Below are positions 33,901 through 43,400 of a stretch of DNA of 64,000 nucleotides, one piece after another. The stretch is from NCBI RefSeq assembly GCF_040958095.1, contig NC_091193.1:19554222-19618221 (forward strand). Reading direction: 5' to 3'. The notes below the pieces were generated by a model. The model was not told the DNA's origin. It saw only the letters and a program-made list of their open reading frames with translations, and did no database searches. The number at the start of each line of letters is the position of its first letter. The first letter of the stretch is position 1. The stretch comes from Procambarus clarkii. Its lineage: Eukaryota; Arthropoda; Malacostraca; Decapoda; Cambaridae. Made by a program: the position numbers and the translations under genes.

Positions 33901-35054
33901 TCACTGCATAGCTGCCCACTATAGCCACCCACTGTAACCACCTAGGGAAGTTATTCACTACAGCTACCAACTGTAACAACCCAGTTAAGTTATTCACAGC
34001 AGCAACACACTAGAATTGCCCATTGTAGCCGTCAATTCTGATAATGTATCTCAAGGTCGCCTGCGGGTCTCTGTCATTTCCGGCTTCATGTTATCATCGC
34101 CCACTTGATAAGACGCCGCAAAAGTTTCACGAGTACTCTATGATAGTTGTAGAATTTAATCAATAAGTTGTTTTTCATCAGGAATGGCGAGCGAAACTGC
34201 AATCCTGAGAACAGTATAAGACATGTGCTACACGCACCTACACACTCCGGGTGTACACTGTATCCTGCACATGCACACTCCAGGTGTACACTGTATCCTG
34301 CACGTACACACTCCAGGTGTACACTTTCGACGACAAAAACTGGCTAGCGCGAAATATGTAGTCCGACACCATCATGGAGTAAAATAAACTGCCAGAGTTG
34401 ATTTTCCTGGATAAATTTTGATATCAATAAGAGCTGCCTCGCATGGGCCTAGAGGCCTCCTGCAGCTTGCTCATGTTGCTGTGTTTATGCCGGAACCCTT
34501 CGCGCAGACTCGTCCATGGCAGCCTCGGCGATTATTATTAATACTTACTAATTACACCTTCATTCTCCAGCACGGCTTTTCCAGTGATCGTTTACTTAGT
34601 AATATTTACTTAATATCATGTATCTAATTTCACTCGTATTTCCTCACCGAAATAAAATATTTGTGTCTCATCTTCAATTTTATTTACCTTTTTTATTTTT
34701 CCCAAATTTAGAAATCTTATTTAGTTTATTCAGCGCCTACTTACCACAGCTTTAGGAAAGGCATTTTCAACCCTTCTTCAATCCTTGTAAGATGGATACT
34801 TACCGTACACCTGAAGACAAACTCGCCCTCAAAAGAACATTTATGAAAATTTCTATAAGTTGTGGTGAAGGAGAGTGAGCCCTAGAAAAGCACCCACCGA
34901 GCTGGTAGTCGTCCATGGTCCTGTCGCTGATGGCTCTCACCAAGAAGGAGACCTGGTCGTCGGTGAACTGCCCTCCGGCTTTCTTCAGAGCTAACAAGTC
35001 AGGGATCCTCCACTGCCCCTCCTCACTAGGAGTTGACGAATCCGTGTTGGCCAT
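21939..35054 (-). CDS. TYMP: Thymidine phosphorylase (9 exons, 455 aa)
   Basis: Exons, all phase-consistent: 34898-35054, 31370-31450, 29981-30166, 29233-29391, 26968-27249, 25471-25592, 24343-24445, 22279-22394 and 21939-22100. The 455-residue product matches the family length. It catalyses reversible phosphorolysis of thymidine to thymine and deoxyribose-1-phosphate in pyrimidine salvage. The phosphate-binding [10 protein letters not shown] is at 94-103 and the [20 protein letters not shown] signature at 123-142. Residues equivalent to human H116, R202, S217 and K221 are present as H95, R181, S196 and K200, so the enzyme should be active. The C-terminal a/b domain (VGDPI, VVGE...) is complete. 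The start is the first Met of a good N-terminal alignment, but the frame stays open upstream to an acceptor-like CCACGCAG, so a 5' exon may add residues. The exons are unusually GC-rich for this locus. Confidence 0.96.
22396..22640. repeat. Tandem 28-29 bp repeat abutting a TYMP splice acceptor
   Basis: About eight copies of a unit containing CACATTATAACACATATT and TTCCAACATTCC start immediately next to the acceptor of TYMP exon 8. The last intron bases before the AG are themselves derived from the unit. Confidence 0.9.
22715..23035 (+). mobile_element. LINE 3'-end fragment in TYMP intron 7
   Basis: The plus strand carries a stretch ending GAACCCATTGATGATGTGAC, then CTCATCAAGATTGTAACTTG and GCCCATTATGTGCCTCTGTA, with a GGGGTGCATAATAAATGAAT tail. 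This matches the family tail at 20705-20830 in the opposite orientation and the copy at 37440-37610. Confidence 0.7.
23101..23976 (-). pseudogene. Internally deleted LINE ORF2 (RT start joined to RNase H)
   Basis: On the minus strand, 23976-23720 reads [17 protein letters not shown] and then [17 protein letters not shown], the first blocks of a Jockey-type reverse transcriptase. The catalytic palm with the (Y/F)xDD motif is absent. From about 23560 the sequence reads [12 protein letters not shown] and [16 protein letters not shown], typical of LINE RNase H, in a shifted frame. It lies in TYMP intron 7. Confidence 0.75.
25127..25422. mobile_element. Inverted-repeat element in TYMP intron 6
   Basis: Two arms of about 90 bases face each other. 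The left arm contains AGCACGGGCTATGGTGAGCC and GGACTTACCTGGCACAGGAG. The right arm contains their reverse complements, CTCCTGTGCCAGGTAAGTCC and GGCTCACCATAGCCCGTGC. A spacer of about 110 bases separates them. A single-arm relative is at 32058-32126. The end is TTTAAAACAACAACA-like. Confidence 0.7.
25925..26185 (+). repeat. Purine (G/A) tract of about 260 bases
   Basis: The plus strand is almost only G and A, with motifs such as GAGAGGTGGAAAAGGTGGGAG, in TYMP intron 5. Such polypurine tracts can form triplex DNA; here that is inference. The long Pro/Ser/Leu open frames on the minus strand are artefacts of composition. Confidence 0.85.
26225..26640 (-). pseudogene. CR1-type LINE ORF2 C-terminal relic in TYMP intron 5
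   Basis: The minus strand reads [17 protein letters not shown], then [20 protein letters not shown], followed by [19 protein letters not shown] and IRANG before a poly-G run at 26317-26329. NPWN(R/S)LP followed by LxxFKxxLDK is the usual C-terminus of CR1-like ORF2 proteins. The frame is interrupted at about 26460-26470. Confidence 0.75.
27460..27601. mobile_element. Palindromic MITE-like element in TYMP intron 4
   Basis: TGTTGACCAGACCACACACT at the left end is the reverse complement of the right end. The arms share GGGACGACGACGTTTCGGTC, and the total is about 142 bases around a short centre at about 27530. Related half-elements (GTCCAGGACAGACCGAAACG, GTGTGGTCTGGTCAAC) occur at about 26670-26770, 10490-10545 and 53790-53865. 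The right flank carries a GCCACGTTATTGTGACTCAT phrase shared with those copies. Confidence 0.75.
27705..27800. repeat. (ATT)n microsatellite
   Basis: An imperfect ATT/TTA trinucleotide array follows the TTTTACCTGAATAAATTATT tail of an interspersed repeat. The tail is shared with the repeat ending at about 2205. Confidence 0.8.
30395..30560. repeat. 36-bp tandem repeat, about four copies
   Basis: The unit contains AGAATAAGTATGGGGTGCAC followed by AATAAACTACTGCTCA. The GTATGGGGTGCACAATAAA phrase resembles the LINE tail family, so the array may have grown from a LINE 3' end. It lies in TYMP intron 2. Confidence 0.8.
30567..31340. mobile_element. Foldback element of about 0.77 kb in TYMP intron 2
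   Basis: Long inverted arms run at about 30625-30925 and 31005-31300. The left arm has TTATTTGTATTTGAAGTATG, GTGGGTGAAGCATTTATAG and CCGCTTTTCATTCATAAAC. The right arm has their reverse complements with about 85-90% identity by eye. The centre (about 30925-31005) is short and non-coding. Single-arm relatives are at about 49880-50175 and 37690-37850. No transposase is seen. Confidence 0.8.
32058..32126. mobile_element. Single-arm relative of the 25127-25422 element
   Basis: TACGGGCTCACCATAGCCCG and TTTCGTTCTGAGTAGCTAAA followed by AACAACAACA match the right arm of the element in TYMP intron 6. It is in TYMP intron 1. Confidence 0.6.
33215..33420 (+). mobile_element. SINE-like fragment in TYMP intron 1
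   Basis: GTTCACTTAGCAGTAAATAGG and GTACCCAGGAGTTAGGCAGC match the body of the SINEs at 54501-54738 and 62411-62662. The upstream part, with GGCGAATTCGTTCTCGACTC, looks like a decayed tRNA-like head. A G-run follows at about 33391-33400. Confidence 0.6.
34230..34330. repeat. Short tandem repeat (about 33-bp unit)
   Basis: Three copies of CACACTCCAGGTGTACACTG followed by TATCCTGCAC(G/A)T lie in TYMP intron 1. Confidence 0.75.
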
Positions 35055-35534
35055 CGCTGTGACTTCTGTGATGACCTGCGTGGAGGAGATATTCTATTCT
35101 TATATCACAAAAAAAGGGAGAGATAGAAAGAGAAGATAATAATTTATTCCTCATCCCTTAAAAACACACATGCTAATCACAAATTAATGGGAAATATAAT
35201 GAGAAATGGAATAATGAAACATACGAAAGGTATTTTCCATTAATCCTGTCTCGCAAACCTAAGCCGAACTAGAGCCTTATAGGGGAGCCGGGTTTTTGTT
35301 GTGTTTGGGGGAGGAACGTAAAGACGACGGAGAGGCATAGGTGAAGGGAATAGTTTGGAAATGGGAAGTATAGTGTGACTTATGATAACATGGGTGCTGT
35401 CCGCCTTGCTGGCACGATTATTTATTTATTTATTCATTTTATTGTAAAGATGGGGGAGGGATTTTCTGGCCAGTATTTCATTTAGGAATTATGTATTGTA
35501 GCTGGGTTTTCATCTAGTAGATGAAGGCTCTTGA

Positions 35535-35848
35535 GCCATCAGCTGTGGGAGTGGGGCGTCTCATCTTGGGCCATCAGGTGTGGGAGCGGGGCGTCTCATC
35601 TTGGGCCACCAGCTGTGGGAGTGGGGCGTCTCATCTTGGGCCACCAGGTGTGGGAGTGGGGCGTCTCATCTTGGGCCACCAGCTGTGGGAGTGGAGCGTC
35701 TCATCTTGGGCCACCAGCTGTGGGAGTGGGGCGTCTCATCTTGGGCCACCAGCTGTGGGAGTGGGGCGTCTCATCTTGGGCCACCAGCTGTGGGAGTGGG
35801 GCGTCTCATCTTGGGCCACCAGCTGTGGGAGCGGGGCGTCTCTTGTCA
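35535..35848 (+). repeat. 35-bp GC-rich minisatellite upstream of TYMP
   Basis: About nine near-identical copies of a unit beginning CCAGCTGTGGGAGTGGGGCG and ending TCTCATCTTGGGCCA occur at exactly 35-base spacing (for instance GCGTCTC at 35556, 35591 and 35626). As 35 is not a multiple of three and the unit lacks stops, all three forward frames are open and each cycles through the same 35-residue pattern. Confidence 0.92.
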
Positions 35849-37439
35849 AGGATAATGGGGTCTGGGTTTCTTTTTTGCAATGTGTTTTATCTGGAACTTT
35901 TGTTTATTTGTACTTATTTTTCATTACTTTTCAAAGTTGTTTATGAATTCAATTGCTGCCTTGGTATTGCTGGCTAGTGGCGGCTTTGATGGTCCTGGTT
36001 GGCATATGACTGGGAGTGGGTAGAGGTCGAGGAGTGGGTGGGGGAAGCAGACGAAGTAGGGTTGTGGTTCAGGAATAATACGGGTTGAAAGCGAATGGGG
36101 ATAGGGGTGGGAGTGGATGGTTTGGGGGAGGCGGAGACGGTGAGATAGGGGAGGGGGTGCTGGCTGGGATTGGGAATTGCTTGCTGGGGTGAGGGGGTGC
36201 TTACTGGGGTAAGGGGAGCTTGCTTGGGTGGGGACCTGGGGGAATAGTTTCTGGCAGAGCAGGGGCTCTGGGTAGCCAGTGTGCGCATGCGTACAAAACA
36301 AAAACATGGTTGAAATTTACGTTGAAGATGACCAAAGTTCAAACGGAATCTAAACAAAATCTCAACGTCGTGATGGTTAACAGTTTTTGTTCATTCTGAA
36401 CTATATCGAGTGGCGTCGAAGGACGACGTTAAACCGACCAAAAATGCAAACCGTTATATGTAGTTATCACATCCCCTGTTTCTTCTCTCTCTAGTTGTGG
36501 GGCTGAGCTCTCTCAAATTGTCCTCATAGCCTAGGCCTCTCAATTCTGGTACCAGTTTATTTGCAAACCTATGAATTTTCTATATTTTCTGTTTACGATT
36601 CACAAGTTGTGGCCGCAGGGTGCCTATGTGTACTGTGCGAACATAAGTAACTACTACATACCTAAATTTGTGCTGAATTAGTCAAACTAGACCCAAGACG
36701 TGCGACAGTTGTATCACTTGAAGAAAGTGACGTCTTCAACTTGCAAGTTAACAGAGTGGTCCCTAGATGTGTCTGGCCGCACCGCCACACGAGCGCTGGT
36801 CGAGGTCGGACTGATTAAGTGTTCTCGTCCTCACAATCTCCTGCCGAGCAAGCATGCAATAGGTTGGCAGTTGTAGATTATTACACATTATATTTGGCAT
36901 GGCTCTTTTCAAGAGATAAAGTGTTTTTAAAATGTCACTTGCTTTACTGTTTAATATCTTTTAATACATTTGATTTTGTTACATTGCTATTGATCAGACT
37001 TGTTCTCTTAAATTTTAAGAATTTGAGCTGATGTGTGTATTCGATATATGCAAGGTCAGCCCACTTCAAATGAGCGATTCATGTTCAAAATCCGGGCAGA
37101 ACAGGTGCAGAACAGGATTAATTAACGTGCTCGGCACGTTAATTAATCCTTTCATCTAGCATCAATAAAAAGGTACCCGGGAGTTAAGCAATTGTTGTGG
37201 GGGTGATGAGTGTGTTATAAAAGTTTACAATAAACACCTAAAACTAAACTAAACTACAGAAGACTTGGCCAAATATCCCCATTTTACTAACTGTAGGTAG
37301 TAACTAAGTGATCGTAACCTATCCACTGCTGCCCACTGGATGGGGGGCGGTGTTCAGGACAAACATATCAATTGTGTCACTAGTTCTTCACATACGTCGG
37401 TTCCTTAATTTAAAAACTACTTGTGGTCGGTCTCGAGCC

Positions 37440-37610
37440 CATTGTTGATGTGACGATGTGAATGAATTTTGTAACTAGCTCATCAATATTGTAACTTGCT
37501 TAGCTAAATGAATTGTGGGGTTCAGTCCCTGGGCCCATTATGTGCCTCTGTAACCCTTTTCACTACCGCCCACAGGATGGGTATGGGGTATATAATAAAT
37601 GAACTAAACT
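37440..37610 (+). mobile_element. LINE 3'-tail fragment
   Basis: This plus-strand copy of the tail family runs from GAGCCCATTGTTGATGTGAC through GCCCATTATGTGCCTCTGTA to GGGTATGGGGTATATAATAA. It closely matches 22840-23035. Confidence 0.7.
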
Positions 37611-37689
37611 AAAAAACTGCAGAAGGCCTAATGGTCCATATGAGGCAGCAGTTGCTCCCGTCATATGGACGGCATATGAATTATATCAT

Positions 37690-37850
37690 ATGCCGGACCA
37701 CTTCAATTATATCAACCCGTCCTCAGACCAAGTAAATTCCATCCAGCAGTCTACCCCAAAGATGCACTCATCAATTTTAACATGCTGTTCATTATAAATA
37801 GGAATTTTATAAAAAATCATTTAATATTGTTATATATTAGCTCATGTTGA
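37690..37850. mobile_element. Relic arm of the 30567-31340 foldback family
   Basis: CAACCCGTCCTCAGACCAAG, CCATCCAGCAGTCTACCCCA and CATCAATTTTAACATGCTGT match the outer part of the foldback element and the copy at 49880-50175. It breaks off where the pyrimidine array begins. Confidence 0.6.
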
Positions 37851-38085
37851 CCTCCCTCTCATGTTGAACCCCACACTCTCATGTTGACCTCCCTCTCATG
37901 TTGACCCCCTCTCTCTCTCTCATGTTGAACCCCCACCCTCTTTCATGTTGACCCACCCTCTCTCATGTTGACCTCCCTCTCATGTTGATCCCCCACCCTC
38001 TCTCATGTTGACCTCCCCCCATCTCATGTTGACCCCCCTCTCTCATGTTAAACCCCCCCTCTGTCATGTTGATCCCCCACAGCTA
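37845..38085. repeat. Pyrimidine-rich tandem array (TCTCATGTTGACC)
   Basis: About a dozen irregular copies of a 17-25 base unit with CTCTCATGTTGACC(C/T)CCC lie head to tail and vary in the number of C and CT steps. Confidence 0.85.
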
Positions 38086-38149
38086 GTTTAGATAGATTTG
38101 CAGTTTGTACTAATTTTGAATTAGACATACAGTAGCAATTCATATTTTT

Positions 38150-38412
38150 CAATCCTTCTCCTTCTTTTCTGGCGAAGAACAAGATGGCCACTTCCCCTGG
38201 AGGGGTTCATGGGACATTAATGCTTGGTTTGTCAGGCTGGGGGTGCATCATGCGCTGTGTCTGGTTGCGGTTCTTTGCCGTTACCTGCGCACCTTGACTT
38301 CTTTGCTGGGGATCCACTTTGGGTTGATCCAGTTTCCCTCGTTCCCTGTAGGAGGGGTTTTCCAGGGGGGCATTGCTTCTCGTGCCTCTCTGAGGGGGCC
38401 TGGTTCAAGGAA
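38150..38412 (+). repeat. Copy of an interspersed repeat, inverted relative to 38905-39150
   Basis: From TTCTGGCGAAGAACAAGATG to CTCTGAGGGGGCCTGGTTC, this about 260-base block is the near-exact reverse complement of 39150-38905. The two blocks lie about 0.5 kb apart. This appears to be an internal fragment of the 38790-40205 element family. Confidence 0.75.
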
Positions 38413-38789
38413 AAATTATTTTCCTTGATATACTACAAACATTATTATATATATATTGTTCTTTATAACATATGGAATCTTTAATGGAATACAACAATTA
38501 TCTGAACGTTTTTTATTACACAGTATACAAGAAAATTAAAACCTCATGAAATGAACAAAATAAACTATAGAATACTGATGGTTAAATAAAGGCCTTTATT
38601 TTGTGAACACATACTGAACCCATATAGAGAAGGTGTTGAGGAAAACTTCTGCAACTTTATACATATACCTGTACAGTTATGTATATTGCTATACATAACA
38701 CAACTTTATTGCATTATATATAGGAATAAAAATATTTATGATTAACCAACTTCTCTCGTACACAACAAAAAACCAGCATTGAACGTAAT

Positions 38790-40205
38790 AAAACACCATT
38801 TTCTGAGTGAGCCCCAGAGGCTCCCTAGAGCTATCAGACTAATATGTGATATATTAGACTAGGGCATTAGTCAATGGAGTTTAGCCTACCAGGGACCACA
38901 AGCCTGAACCAGGCCCCCTCAGAAAGGCACGAGAAGCAATGGCCCCCTGGAAAACCCCCCCTACAGGGAACGAGGGAAACTGGATCAACCCAAAGTGGAT
39001 CCCCAGCAAAGAAGTCAAGGTGCGCAAGTAACGGCAAAGAACCGCAACCAGACACAGCACATGATGCACCCCCAGCCTGACAAACCAAGCATTAATGTCC
39101 CATGAACCCCTCCAGGGGAAGTGGCCATCTTGTTCTTCGCCAGAAAAGAAGGAGAAGGATGCAACCGAACAAACCGACTACCAGGACTGAAAGAATAGAA
39201 ACCCCTGCACCGGAGGAGAGGATAAAGCTTGCCAATGCCAACAGAAAGAGAGCCTTGGAAAAACAATCTTGAACCAAAGGGGCCATTACGAACTGAGAAG
39301 AGAGAAAGGAGAGCACCCTTTCCAAGGAGCAGGATGGCTCAAGCAGCGCATGAGCAAAGTACTCCACCAGGCAAAGTACAAAAGTAAAAGAAAAACCCAG
39401 CAAAAGTGCAATGTCCCCAGAGGAAACTGGAACCGGCCACTGCATAGGTATGCTTGCTGCACAACACCTTGATGCCCAAACCAGCAACAAGACTACTCCC
39501 TACCCAAGGCTAAACAAGGGGCCATGAAACCTCGGCTGGCCCCAAGGGTGGGGGTAAAGGCAGAGCAGCAAAAACTGCCACGGAAATGGCATTCCAAAGG
39601 CACAAGGGAAGAGAACTCTAGCACCTAGGGGTAGTACCAACAGGACACTTAGGGAATGCTGCTCTAAGAGCATGCAAGTCTGGCACACTAAGTACACCTG
39701 ATCCCCATACCACAAGTCAGCAGAGAACACCACTAAGGCAAAACTCTGCCAGGGTCGACGACCGCCCCAGATCGCATTAGCCAACAAACTGGAGTTGCCA
39801 AGTAGTTGCTGTGGAGGGTCTGGGGCTTCCTTCCCCCTTCACCTTCCGGGGAGGAGAGGGCTGCGCGGACAAGCGGTGCAGTGACAAGGTGTGACATTTG
39901 CTTGTTTCCTTGGAATTTGGGGGAGTTCTGCCTCTGTTCAGTTTTGGTTGCAATTTTCTTACCATGTGTGGGTCTGTTTTGTTATTTCTACCTTTCTGGG
40001 TGCCTAACCCCAGTCAATGGTAGATTAGGAAAGGCCCCCCCCAACCACTGGGGGGTTTTCCAGGGGCCATTGCTCCCTGTGCCTCTCTGAGGGGGCCAGG
40101 TTCTGGCTTGTGGTCCCCGGTAGGCTGAACTCCATTGACTAATGCCCTAGTCTAATACAGTATATCGCATAATATATTGCCCAATAGCTCCAAGGAGCCG
40201 AAAGA
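38790..40205. mobile_element. 1.4-kb element with about 160-bp inverted ends
   Basis: The left end (38800-38960) contains TAGACTAGGGCATTAGTCAA, TACCAGGGACCACAAGCCTG and GGCCCCCTCAGAAAGGCACG. The right end (40040-40205) contains their reverse complements. Shorter relatives lie at 63470-63870 and 48885-48985. The interior has frames up to 132 codons (39490-39092, -) without a recognisable domain. The family is unclassified: it may be a non-autonomous DNA transposon or two head-to-head copies of a retroelement. Confidence 0.65.
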
Positions 40206-40422
40206 ACTCCCCACAGAAAATTAAATTACTGTATCATTCATTATTTCAAAATAAATGTAAGTGGTGTTTTTGAATTTGCTCCTGTGGCTTTCATTCAGTT
40301 TATATCATGCAATACCTGTATATCAAAACATTTTGAAACATAAGGCTGAGACTTTTACAAACAAATAAGACATTGATATTTCAAATGAGGCTGTAACGAT
40401 CAACAATAACTTTACAAGCTAA

Positions 40423-43400
40423 TCAGGGTGAAGTGAACAAACCACCAATAAGGGGTGAAGTAATTGGTGATCCAGCATATCCCATGGAAGAGTTAAGAGG
40501 AATAGTGGAATTAAGTAAGGAATTGTGTGCTACTCTGACAGAGGTATTGAAATGGCTGGTGTTAAGGGTTGAATTGAGAGGTTCTCGTGACGAGTAACGC
40601 ATTGGGATGTGCTGTACTTGACCACTGCTCCACACCTGTTGAACGTCAAAATCATTGAGTTTCAATTAATTTCTTAATTTAAATCATATTATAAATAATT
40701 ATACTTTCAATCTTATTATATCAATACTGGTAGCAATAATTACCGATAGCATAATAGAACCTACCACAGAGAGTACAGCACCACTGGACAAGTTCTTTTG
40801 AAAGCTGACACTGACAGGAACATGGCCAAGTTCACCTCTTATGAACCCACTGTAATAAATATGTTTATAACTTACTAATAAGAAAGTAAATCCTACAAAA
40901 TTCTATATTAAACATTTACTTAATTATTGGAGAAGAAAGTCATTTTAGTTCTTATACATACAGTATGCATAAGAAATTACATTAATGTACACGGGTATAT
41001 ACTGTATTTTTATTATAGCAAATTAAAGAGAGTTATTTATACTAACCCTCAACTTAGGACTATGTATTAGCAAGAAGAATCACACACCATAATGTTTACT
41101 GAATGGCATATGAAAGGAGGGGTTGTTCATGCAAGAAGTCGTGTAAGTGTTCACATGATGAGGCGAGGCAAAGGGATTATGGCAGCTTTAGACCTGCCCG
41201 AAGTAAAGTTATCTTGGGCAGGTCTAAAGCTGCCCTGATCTCTTTACCTCACCTCAACATGTGAACAGCAGCACAAGCAAGAAGTGCCTGACCAACCGGG
41301 CTGAAGTGGATATGTGGGGCTAAGGACCACTCCAACCTTGTTGGACCACGCTCTCACAAGCTGGAGCCAGGCTTGGGAAGTAGAATAACTCCCAGAACCT
41401 CATCCAGGTATAATCCAGGTACTCCTCGCATGAACCACTGCTCCTTTCATATGTCATTATTTAAGAATGTTAGTGCTTGACTCTACTAGCTAATACATGC
41501 CCCTAACCTGTGGGTTATAACATTTACAAGCTATCAGTTCTAAGGATATGAACAGTACTGTACTACAATGAGTACATAGTGCTGTAGTGAATACATGGTG
41601 CTGTAATAAGTGCATTGTGCTGTAATGAGTGCATGGTACTGTAATAAGTGCATGGTGCTGTAATGAGTGCATGGTACTGTAATGAGTACAGGGTGCTATA
41701 GTGAGTACAGGGTGCTATAGTGAGTACAGGGTGCTATAGTGAGTACAGGATGATGTAGTAAGTATAGGGTATGAAATTATTTTCCAGATATCACACTGAA
41801 TACAAACATTTGAGGGAGACAAATTTAATAAATTTGTAAAACCATACGGCATCCATAACAGGGAACCCTTTATAAAATGGTAACAAAATTATTCTCTTTG
41901 TGACACTGTAACTAACAATGTGTCAATAATGACTGCTAGCAAATAAAATAATCCTTTTATTTAGACAGAAGAAAAAATATTTCATATTCTGAGTTAACAC
42001 AGGTAAACAGGTCAACACAAAGTAGATTAATTAACTATTAGGACAACTATTACTTACCCTGGAGCAAGATGTAATGTTGGATGAGTGTGCGTGTGGAAGA
42101 GCACCACACATTCTGTGTCACGGAATACAATAGCCAAACGTTCACTACGCGTGTCCCACGTCAACTGCCTTACCAATCCACCAACACTGTCAAAAGAGCA
42201 TGCAGTGCAAATGAACGTATTTTAATCATATATATATATTATACAATATAAACAATTATCAAGCAACTTTCTCAAGAAGACTTTACAGAGAATAACAAGG
42301 TTATTTAAAATAAGGGTTTTGAATATGCATGAAAATTCCATTTCTGAGTAGATCGCTCATGCTCCATAAGATCTGTCCAAATCAATTGGACAAAACCAAT
42401 TATAGTCAGGCAGGGTGACATTCTGTAGTATGATGGAAGCGGTCTTGGAGTACTGTTATAATATGATGGAATCCATCACAAAGGATAGTTATAGTATGAT
42501 GAAAACAGTCACAGAGTAGATTGTTATAGTATGATGGAAGCAGTCACAGTTTTGCAGCAGTATGATGGAAGCAGTCACAGTTTTGCAGCAGTATGATGGA
42601 AGCAGTCACAGTTTTGTTGTAGTATGATGGAAGCAGTCACAGTTTTGCAGCAGTATGATGGAAGCAGTCACAATTTTGCTGGAGTATGATGGAAGCAGTC
42701 ACAGTTTTGTTGCAGTATGATGGAAGCAGTCACAGTTTTGCTGCAGTATGATGGAAGCAGTCACAGTTTTGTTGCAGTATGATGGAAGCAGTCACAGTTT
42801 TGCTGCAGTATGATGGAAGCAGTCACAGTTTTGCTGCAGTATGATGGAAGCAGTGACAGAGGTTTGTTCCAGTATGATGGAAGCCATCACAGAGGATTTT
42901 GTATACTCAACCTACACTCCAGAAACCTGCAACAATCTAAAGAGTAGACTCACCTGATTTCCTCACCATTCTCATCAGCAACTAGAGTTTGAGTGAGGTC
43001 AGCAACTTGGGCAGCCACCTGTGTTCCCCCAACACTCTCACCAGGTATAAAACCCAAGTAGTAAAGAACTGGGTCATCTTGGGTCACAAACAGCAGCAAA
43101 TGACCCAAACTTGACCAAACTGCAGACTGAACAGGTGATTCCAGACTCCACTGTTCGTAAGTCCAACTGCGAGTTTCAAATACTCTGCAATGAAAGTAGA
43201 TTTCATACAAATTGAAATGGGAAAAATTGCAAACCTACATGGTAAAAATAGTAGATTCAGTTTATTACTGTAATAAGATTGTGCAAAAGCAAGAATGGAC
43301 ATGTGTGTTTGATTAAAATTACAAAAAAAAAAGTACACTTTTCACCTAGCAGTAAATACATACCCCAAAGTTAGGCAGTTGTTGTGAGCTGAATTCTGGA

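Larger units (their letters stand above)
35055..40422. other. Intergenic region between TYMP and AAAS
   Basis: No conserved coding exon is visible. From left to right it holds the presumed TYMP promoter and 5' UTR, the 35-bp minisatellite, a G-rich stretch at about 35990-36250, a less repetitive GC-moderate segment at about 36600-36850 (perhaps regulatory), a LINE tail, a foldback arm, a pyrimidine array and the inverted-repeat element at 38790-40205. Open frames of 127-132 codons come from these repeats. Confidence 0.6.

Noticed and set aside
35531-35977. 148-codon and 141-codon overlapping open frames
   Set aside because: They are produced by the stop-free 35-bp minisatellite read in different frames. 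No start context, splice signals or domain support a protein.
38867-39490. 132-codon minus-strand frame and neighbours
   Set aside because: They lie inside the interspersed element at 38790-40205, change frame between copies and show no recognisable domain.
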